10,235 bases of DNA from Planctomycetota bacterium (GTDB taxonomy: Bacteria; Planctomycetota; PUPC01; JACPCR01): NCBI GenBank assembly GCA_030740295.1, contig JASLXP010001226.1, positions 1 through 10,235 of the forward strand, in the 5' to 3' direction. The translations under genes and the position numbers were made by a program. The notes below the pieces were generated by a model. It was given only the letters and a program-made list of their open reading frames with translations. It was not told the DNA's origin and did not search any database. The number at the start of each line of letters is the position of its first letter. Position 1 is the stretch's first letter. Positions 6,107 through 10,235 of this stretch are shown piece after piece.

Positions 6107-7420
6107 ATGTACCCACTCACACCGTTGAAGATTTACGCCCTCGACCGCACCCTCGAAGATCCAGCATGTATGACTCGTCTGCACCGGATGCTCGACGCGA
6201 TCGACAGGTCAACCGACGAGGTCACCGTAATCACTGACGCGAACCTGCCGGATGTCATGGATGAGCTCAGACATCTCTGGCCTCCGGAAAATATCCCGTC
6301 CGGCCAGACGAGGACTTACACGCGGCCCCTGGTATTCACGACGATGGATTTCGCGTACACCAAACGGGATCTCAAGCCGCTGCTTGACCGGTGCGCGGAT
6401 GGAACATCCATGGGCGACCTGAAGAGAATCTATGGCCAGATGACGACCGCCATCGATCAGCATCCGCACCAGCGAGACCAGAGGGAGAATTGTGTCTGCT
6501 GGCCGACCTACAACTTTGGCACGATGAGCGGATGCCCACACGGTTGCCAGTACTGTGGTGCCGGCCGGGCGGGAAAATTCCTGGCTATAGCGCTCAACCT
6601 GGAAGACTACATGGAAAAGGTGGTCGGTCCGGTCATCGAAGAGAATCCATGGAACAAAGTATTTCGCATGATCCTCAACGGGTCCGACCTGATCACCTTT
6701 GAGCCGGAATACGGGCTTTTCGATCTGTTCACGAGCAAACTTGCCCAGTACGAAGGTCGCTACGGCCACTTTCACACCGTGAGCTCAAACGTGGACTGGA
6801 TTGCTGACCTGCCACATCGCGATCGCCTGGTCGGTGTATGGAGCACGACCTGCGAAGCCGTTGCTCGTGATATCGAACCTGGTTCCGGCCAAGCCATCGA
6901 CCGCATCAAGGCCGCACGGAAGTGCCAGGAGATGGGCATTCCTGTCCGTTACAAATTCAAACCCGTCATACCAGTTCGCAATTGGCGAGAGGAGTATGCT
7001 TCCATCATCAAAGAGGCCCTCGAACTGACCCGTCCGGAGTCCATCGGCTTCTGCCTCTACATCTGGCACACCTTCGAGGCCATGTCCTCCACGATGCCAC
7101 TCGATCTTCTGGACCCTGATTGTGTTGAAGCAGCAAGGGCCGCTGCCGGTGAAATGAAAGATGTCAGGACTGGCCCATTTCCCCACGCGGTGCGATCAGA
7201 GATCTACCGTTTCCTGATTCAAGAAGTCCGCAGATGGGACAAGGAAGTTCTGCTCTACGTCAGCACTGAGACTCGCGAGATGTGGGACGAGTTGAAGGAC
7301 GAGCTCGGCCAGGACCCGTGCTCCTACATCTGCGCGTGCAGTTCCGTCGCCATCCCGAACCGCAAGCTCGCGCTCTCTCCCGGCTTCCGTTATTCCACCT
7401 ACTCACCCACGCCGCTTTGA
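6107..7420 (+). CDS. Radical SAM protein, spore photoproduct lyase-like
   Basis: The 437-residue protein carries the radical SAM cluster motif C143-X3-C147-X2-C150 within MSGCPHGCQYCGAG. The preceding N-terminal region (TDEVTVITDANLPD) and the sequence after the motif (ALNLEDYMEKVV) resemble the spore photoproduct lyase (SPL) family. The late strand VLLYVSTETREMW (381-393) also fits, as SPL relatives have a similar strand before a Trp. The distinctive Cys used for H-atom transfer in Bacillus SPL, about 43 residues after the last cluster Cys, has no counterpart here (the region reads ILNGSD). Thymine-dimer repair is therefore doubtful. Additional cysteines sit just before the cluster (C129, C131) and near the C-terminus (C405, C409, C411 in CSYICAC) and might bind a second metal centre. 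The start has GAGG at 6099-6102, four bases before the ATG. The natural substrate is unknown. It is divergent from the aldolase operon and convergent with URO-D copy 3. Confidence 0.85.
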   Translation: MYPLTPLKIYALDRTLEDPACMTRLHRMLDAIDRSTDEVTVITDANLPDVMDELRHLWPPENIPSGQTRTYTRPLVFTTMDFAYTKRDLKPLLDRCADGTSMGDLKRIYGQMTTAIDQHPHQRDQRENCVCWPTYNFGTMSGCPHGCQYCGAGRAGKFLAIALNLEDYMEKVVGPVIEENPWNKVFRMILNGSDLITFEPEYGLFDLFTSKLAQYEGRYGHFHTVSSNVDWIADLPHRDRLVGVWSTTCEAVARDIEPGSGQAIDRIKAARKCQEMGIPVRYKFKPVIPVRNWREEYASIIKEALELTRPESIGFCLYIWHTFEAMSSTMPLDLLDPDCVEAARAAAGEMKDVRTGPFPHAVRSEIYRFLIQEVRRWDKEVLLYVSTETREMWDELKDELGQDPCSYICACSSVAIPNRKLALSPGFRYSTYSPTPL

Positions 7421-7490
7421 AGGCCGTAGGATGGCCGTCTCGGCGTTCGGTGCCGGCCTCAACACCGCTCAGGAGAACGGCGCAACATCT

Positions 7491-7513
7491 GACTCGTCAT
7501 CCAAGACGGAGTC
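7491..7513 (+). terminator. Possible weak hairpin downstream of the radical SAM gene
   Basis: GACTCGTC at 7491-7498 can pair with GAC(G)GAGTC at 7505-7513 around a short loop, with one bulged base. Only TTT follows. It lies 70 bases past the stop and just before the larger palindromic element. It may help end transcription, but the stem is short and the T-run is poor. Confidence 0.2.
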
Positions 7514-7518
7514 GTTTG

Positions 7519-7754
7519 ACGGATTTCAGGGGCGAAGCCCCGGGCTGTTTGCCTAGCCCAGCCCAACGGGCTGGGTGAATGGTACAAGGACCTGAAAAGG
7601 GGCAACGCCCCGGCCAGTTATAAGGAGGCTATTCATTGGGGCAATTGACCGGGGCGTTGCCCCTAAGGTCGATCTGCCCGAAAACCCAGCCCGTTGGGCT
7701 GGGCTAGGCAAACGGCCCAGGGCTTTGCCCCTGAAGATTGTCATTCAAATCCGT
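7519..7754. repeat. Nested inverted repeat (REP/MITE-like palindromic element)
   Basis: The outer arms 7526-7576 and 7684-7734 are inverted copies matching at 48 of 51 positions. An inner pair, 7599-7619 and 7643-7663, matches at 19 of 21. A further eight-base inverted pair, ACGGATTT at 7519-7526 and its complement at 7747-7754, lies at the edges. Each outer arm contains smaller palindromes (GGGGC-GAA-GCCCC and CCAGCCC-AAC-GGGCTGG), so either strand of RNA would fold into several strong hairpins. Both arms read out as LPSPAQRAG when translated, a peptide often seen in spurious hypothetical proteins from PVC-type genomes. No transposase gene and no clear target-site duplication are visible. 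It sits between two converging 3' ends, where it could act as a bidirectional terminator or transcript stabiliser. The copy number elsewhere in the genome is unknown. Confidence 0.85.
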
Positions 7755-7781
7755 AAGATTGCCCCCGTCTTGACCTACTCG

Positions 7782-8873
7782 TCACGTGCTGTAGGCCCGC
7801 ACTTTGTCCATGACCCGATTTGCCGTGGCAGCGTCGGGGACGTTTGTGACGTTATAAAACACCCCTTTCGTAAGGGCCCGGCGCTCCAGCGAATCGGTAA
7901 AGGCATCGAAAGGAACAGTCAGAAGTAGCGGCATCGACCCGACGCGCGATTTGAGTTCGTTCACGACATCGAAGGCTAACGGAAAGCCTCTGTCGTCCCC
8001 GAGCCAGATGGCCTTCAGGCCTTTCAATGAGGAAGCGGCTTCCATCAGATGCCGACCGTTCCCATGGATATGAATGACGCCGCCGTCGAATTCATTAAAC
8101 ATCCGCTCTGCGTTCGCCCGGCCCCATTCCTCAAAATAATCGACCGATGCCATATGGAAAGGGTCAATGCTCTCGGAGACGATGCGGCCCGGAATCCATT
8201 TCACCATGTTGCTGAACGTTCCACCTTCCCACAGAGATGCCTTTTCGAAGAACATGCGCTGGACGCGAACGTTGAGGCCGAAGGCAAAGTCAATAGCCTG
8301 CCTTACTAACTCAGGTCGCTCGATGGTTTCGAGATAAGTCTGAGTTGCACCGACAAGCTCAAAAAGAAAGTTGAGACCATCGATTAGTATGAAGTGACTG
8401 ATTCCGAAACGCCCCTGAGCTTTCTGAATATAGATCTCAAGCTGGCGCGTGTAGCGTTCGAGCCATCCGCCTTCAGTCTGAAGGCTCAAGCGCTCCAGCT
8501 CTGACAGGTCAGACAGCATGGGCTCGACCATTGACGAAATCCAGCCCGTGCCTGCATCGCACAGGAAGCGCGCCTTACCCCCGGCCAGACCGCCGTATAG
8601 CCCCTGGTCCATTTCCGTCAGATAAACCGAGGGGACGGAATCATCATGGATGGTTAATCGTTCTCGAAGGCAGATGTCCCAGAAATCGATCCGCTCCTGC
8701 GGGTCAGGATAGTCGCAAGGTCCAGCTACGTGGTCCAGAGCGAATTGAGCGATGGCGGCGCACGGCACGTTCATCGACGCCAATACGAGTCCCTGGTCGC
8801 GCTCCACGAACAGGCGCCGAAGTCTGTCGAGAACTTCCAGTCCACCTGGGAAATACGCCAAGTCAGTTTCCAT
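7782..8873 (-). CDS. Divergent URO-D-fold protein, copy 3
   Basis: This 363-residue protein lacks the MTxRER opening of the two upstream copies and starts METDLAYFPGGLEVLDRL. It shares features of a distant URO-D branch: DFWDICLRERL and VPSVYLTEMDQGLYGGLAGG near the N-terminal barrel entry (residues 64-99), FFEKASLWEGGTFSNM (208-223), and a barrel strand VIHIHGNGRHLMEAASSLKG (266-285) followed by KAIWLGDD. His268 and His270 beside Gly271 are candidate metal or substrate ligands. Methyltransferase zinc cysteines are not seen. The ATG at 8873 is well supported by GAGGAAAC about eight bases upstream. Neither HemE function nor a specific substrate is supported. It is divergent from a secreted carbohydrate-active-like gene, which suggests use in the same catabolic programme. 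Superfamily membership is moderately sure and the function unknown. Confidence 0.75.
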   Translation of the reverse strand: METDLAYFPGGLEVLDRLRRLFVERDQGLVLASMNVPCAAIAQFALDHVAGPCDYPDPQERIDFWDICLRERLTIHDDSVPSVYLTEMDQGLYGGLAGGKARFLCDAGTGWISSMVEPMLSDLSELERLSLQTEGGWLERYTRQLEIYIQKAQGRFGISHFILIDGLNFLFELVGATQTYLETIERPELVRQAIDFAFGLNVRVQRMFFEKASLWEGGTFSNMVKWIPGRIVSESIDPFHMASVDYFEEWGRANAERMFNEFDGGVIHIHGNGRHLMEAASSLKGLKAIWLGDDRGFPLAFDVVNELKSRVGSMPLLLTVPFDAFTDSLERRALTKGVFYNVTNVPDAATANRVMDKVRAYST

Positions 8874-9116
8874 TGCAGGTTTCCTCTGTCGAGATGGGTC
8901 GGCTGTTCATTTTCACGAGCCGGGGGACGAAGAAGTTTGCGGACGATGTTGAACCTGTCCGCAGGTCTTTCCATTTTCATGGCAGACCTGTAGGATCACC
9001 TGACAGAAGGCAATCGTCCAGCAGAGATTCCGAATTCTACGCTTCGCGGAGTATGCAGACGATGGTTGGACCATCCTTGCACAAAGCTGGCTCTTCAGGA
9101 CAAAAGAAAAAATACA
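8874..9116. promoter_or_regulatory. Divergent intergenic region with a cluster of short palindromes
   Basis: This 243-base stretch should hold promoters for URO-D copy 3 (-) and the exported protein (+). It contains overlapping dyads. ACCTG-tccg-CAGGT lies at 8953-8966. CAGGTCT (8962-8968) pairs with AGACCTG (8984-8990), with centres 22 bases apart, about two helical turns. GCGGAC (8939-8944) pairs with GTCCGC (8957-8962). A separate dyad, GATGGT-tgg-ACCATC, lies at 9061-9075. The CAGGT/ACCTG half-site recurrence resembles an operator array for a dimeric repressor, but no regulator is encoded nearby and no clear -35/-10 boxes were found. Confidence 0.35.
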
Positions 9117-10235
9117 GTGAATCGTATTGAGAGCACCTGGGCACTTGGCTGTTTCTGTCTTTCCATACTTGTTTCCGCTGATGCCGATCCGTTTCACTAC
9201 CACGAGGATTTTGAACGGCGCGACCCGGTACATTTCTGGGTGGGCAATGGGAAGCATGAGGTGAACTTCAAAGGCGTCTCCGACGAGGAAGCCCACTCGG
9301 GCAAAAAATCTTTCAAGCTCGATGTGGTTCTGAAGGGGGGCTCCTATCACTACTGGCAGGTTCCCCTGAGCGTGCCCGTGGCAGGAAAGCTGAAGATGAA
9401 GGGATGGATCAAGATCGTTGCGCCTTCCAAGGCTTCTGTTGGGCTTGGCCCAAACTATATCTTTCCGCCGACGCACCATTCAGGATGCGGGGCCTTTGAA
9501 TCCTTCAAATCCACCAACGGTGAATGGAAGCCAATTGAAGGCGATCTCGTAGAAAGAGGTGAGTCGAATGCCGACGGCGTGCTTCGCAAATGGGTAGCAA
9601 ATGCCACGGGCAAGCATGTGGCTGTTTTCCTCGACCGATGGGGTATCTTTGTTTACGGCGGCAACGGCAAACGCCTGGTCTGTTACATCGACGACGTAAC
9701 CATAGAAGGGGATGTGCCGGAGGCCAAAAGCCACGAAGCGTTGGCAGAGGAGCGGTTTGAATCTTTTCGAAATCAGTACCAGCAGAGAGTCAAGGACTGG
9801 CAGGCCGCGATTGCCGATGCCCGAGCGAAGCTGAGTCAGTTCAGAGCGCAAGAGAAATTTGATGGTGGCGCGTTGCGCCTACTTGACTTTACGACCCGGA
9901 GTGTGAAAGAAGCCGAGGCTTTTGTCGGCCAATTGTCAAAGACAGGTTATGCCCATCCGAATGAAGCCGACGAGATGAGGCAACGGGTGGAGGTGCTCGA
10001 GTTCGCCTTGCCCAACCTGAAAGCAATCCTCAAAACCGGCAAGGTGAAATCGTTTGTGACAATGGCCATCCAGCCCATCACCAACAAGCGGGTCCTGCCG
10101 ACGTCATTTCCCATTCCCGGTCTCATTTCAAGAAAACTGCAAGCCACCGCATGCCAGGGCGAATATGAGCCCACCAGCTTTGCTGTCTATTCTTTCGAGA
10201 AACTGGGGGGCCTGCGCGTCGAAGTTGGAGAACTG
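9117..10235 (+). CDS. Large exported protein, N-terminal part: signal peptide, carbohydrate-binding-like domain, start of a GH-like domain
   Basis: The frame is open for 373 codons to the window edge, so the protein is 3'-truncated by the window. The GTG at 9117 gives MNRIESTWALGCFCLSILVSADA, a short basic head plus hydrophobic core, with likely cleavage after ADA near residue 23. The GTG has only a poor SD (AGGA at 9097-9100, 16 bases away), and the signal peptide is the main reason for this start. Residues 24-197 look like a CBM-type beta-sandwich: DFERRDPVHFWVGNG, SGKKSFKLDV, the Trp in SYHYWQVPL and the closing CYIDDVTIEGDVP. A charged, helix-rich linker with Gln/Arg/Lys covers about 203-310. 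From 327 on, VLPTSFPIP and ACQGEYEPTSFAVY, then LGGLRVEVGEL, resemble the 'GEyEP.sF.v' strand that opens the N-terminal domain of large secreted PVC proteins with glycoside-hydrolase-like cores (GH123/DUF4091-like style). The catalytic domain is beyond the window, so the activity is unknown. Confidence 0.8.
   Translation, partial: MNRIESTWALGCFCLSILVSADADPFHYHEDFERRDPVHFWVGNGKHEVNFKGVSDEEAHSGKKSFKLDVVLKGGSYHYWQVPLSVPVAGKLKMKGWIKIVAPSKASVGLGPNYIFPPTHHSGCGAFESFKSTNGEWKPIEGDLVERGESNADGVLRKWVANATGKHVAVFLDRWGIFVYGGNGKRLVCYIDDVTIEGDVPEAKSHEALAEERFESFRNQYQQRVKDWQAAIADARAKLSQFRAQEKFDGGALRLLDFTTRSVKEAEAFVGQLSKTGYAHPNEADEMRQRVEVLEFALPNLKAILKTGKVKSFVTMAIQPITNKRVLPTSFPIPGLISRKLQATACQGEYEPTSFAVYSFEKLGGLRVEVGEL

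Noticed and set aside
6107..7420. Calling the radical SAM protein a true spore photoproduct lyase (splB)
   Set aside because: The cluster motif and flanks fit the family, but the characteristic repair Cys is not found and there is no sporulation context.
7282..7744. Short frames on both strands ending in or containing LPSPAQRAG
   Set aside because: They are translations of the palindromic repeat arms, the same peptide on each strand, not genes.
7519..7754. CRISPR array or integron attachment site
   Set aside because: The repeats are inverted and paired, not a regular direct-repeat/spacer array, and no cas or integrase gene is present.
8531..9130. A 199-codon open frame on the + strand overlapping the start of the secreted-protein gene
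   Set aside because: Mostly antisense to URO-D copy 3; Arg/Pro/Ser-rich low-complexity translation, typical of a shadow frame.

Overview
The window is about 55-60% GC and looks like an accessory catabolic region of a PVC-type bacterium (Planctomycetes / Verrucomicrobia / Lentisphaerae / Kiritimatiellae or a neighbouring lineage). This rests on gene content: an exported discoidin-type protein, several divergent URO-D-fold proteins, an S1-type sulfatase, an HpaI-type aldolase, a large exported carbohydrate-active-looking protein and a GC-rich palindromic repeat that encodes an SPAQRAG peptide. It is an inference from protein style; no rRNA or marker gene is present.

Layout from left to right. 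(1) 1-250 (+): the last part of a protein ending in an F5/8 type C (discoidin-like) domain. (2) 251-587: a 337-base gap with weak hairpins and a candidate promoter. (3) 588-1213 (+): a VapBC-like toxin-antitoxin pair with an ATGA overlap. The toxin has Asn where the first catalytic Asp of the PIN domain normally sits. (4) 1311-3641 (+): two tandem URO-D-fold proteins, 27 bases apart. (5) 5854-3675 (-): an HpaI-type aldolase followed closely by a formylglycine-dependent sulfatase without a visible signal peptide. They converge on the URO-D pair with only 33 bases between stop codons. (6) 6107-7420 (+): a radical SAM protein resembling spore photoproduct lyase, divergent from the aldolase. (7) 7519-7754: a nested inverted repeat with near-perfect 51-base arms between two convergent genes. 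(8) 8873-7782 (-): a third, very different URO-D-fold protein. (9) 9117 to the right edge (+): the start of a large secreted protein with an N-terminal carbohydrate-binding-like beta-sandwich. It begins at a GTG codon and runs off the window.

How the genes may work together (inference). Sulfatase, aldolase and the exported sugar-binding proteins suggest breakdown of sulfated or otherwise decorated glycans, with sulfate removal inside the cell and retro-aldol cleavage of a 2-keto-3-deoxy acid. The three URO-D-fold proteins are not HemE. Characterised relatives of this fold outside haem synthesis transfer methyl groups to or from corrinoids, so a demethylation role is possible, but no corrinoid protein or reactivase is in view. 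The toxin-antitoxin pair and the palindromic repeat mark the region as a mobile or variable part of the genome.

The most useful leads are the three dissimilar URO-D proteins beside aldolase, sulfatase and radical SAM genes, the Asp-to-Asn change in the toxin, the SPL-like radical SAM enzyme with a C-terminal cysteine cluster, and the nested inverted repeat.
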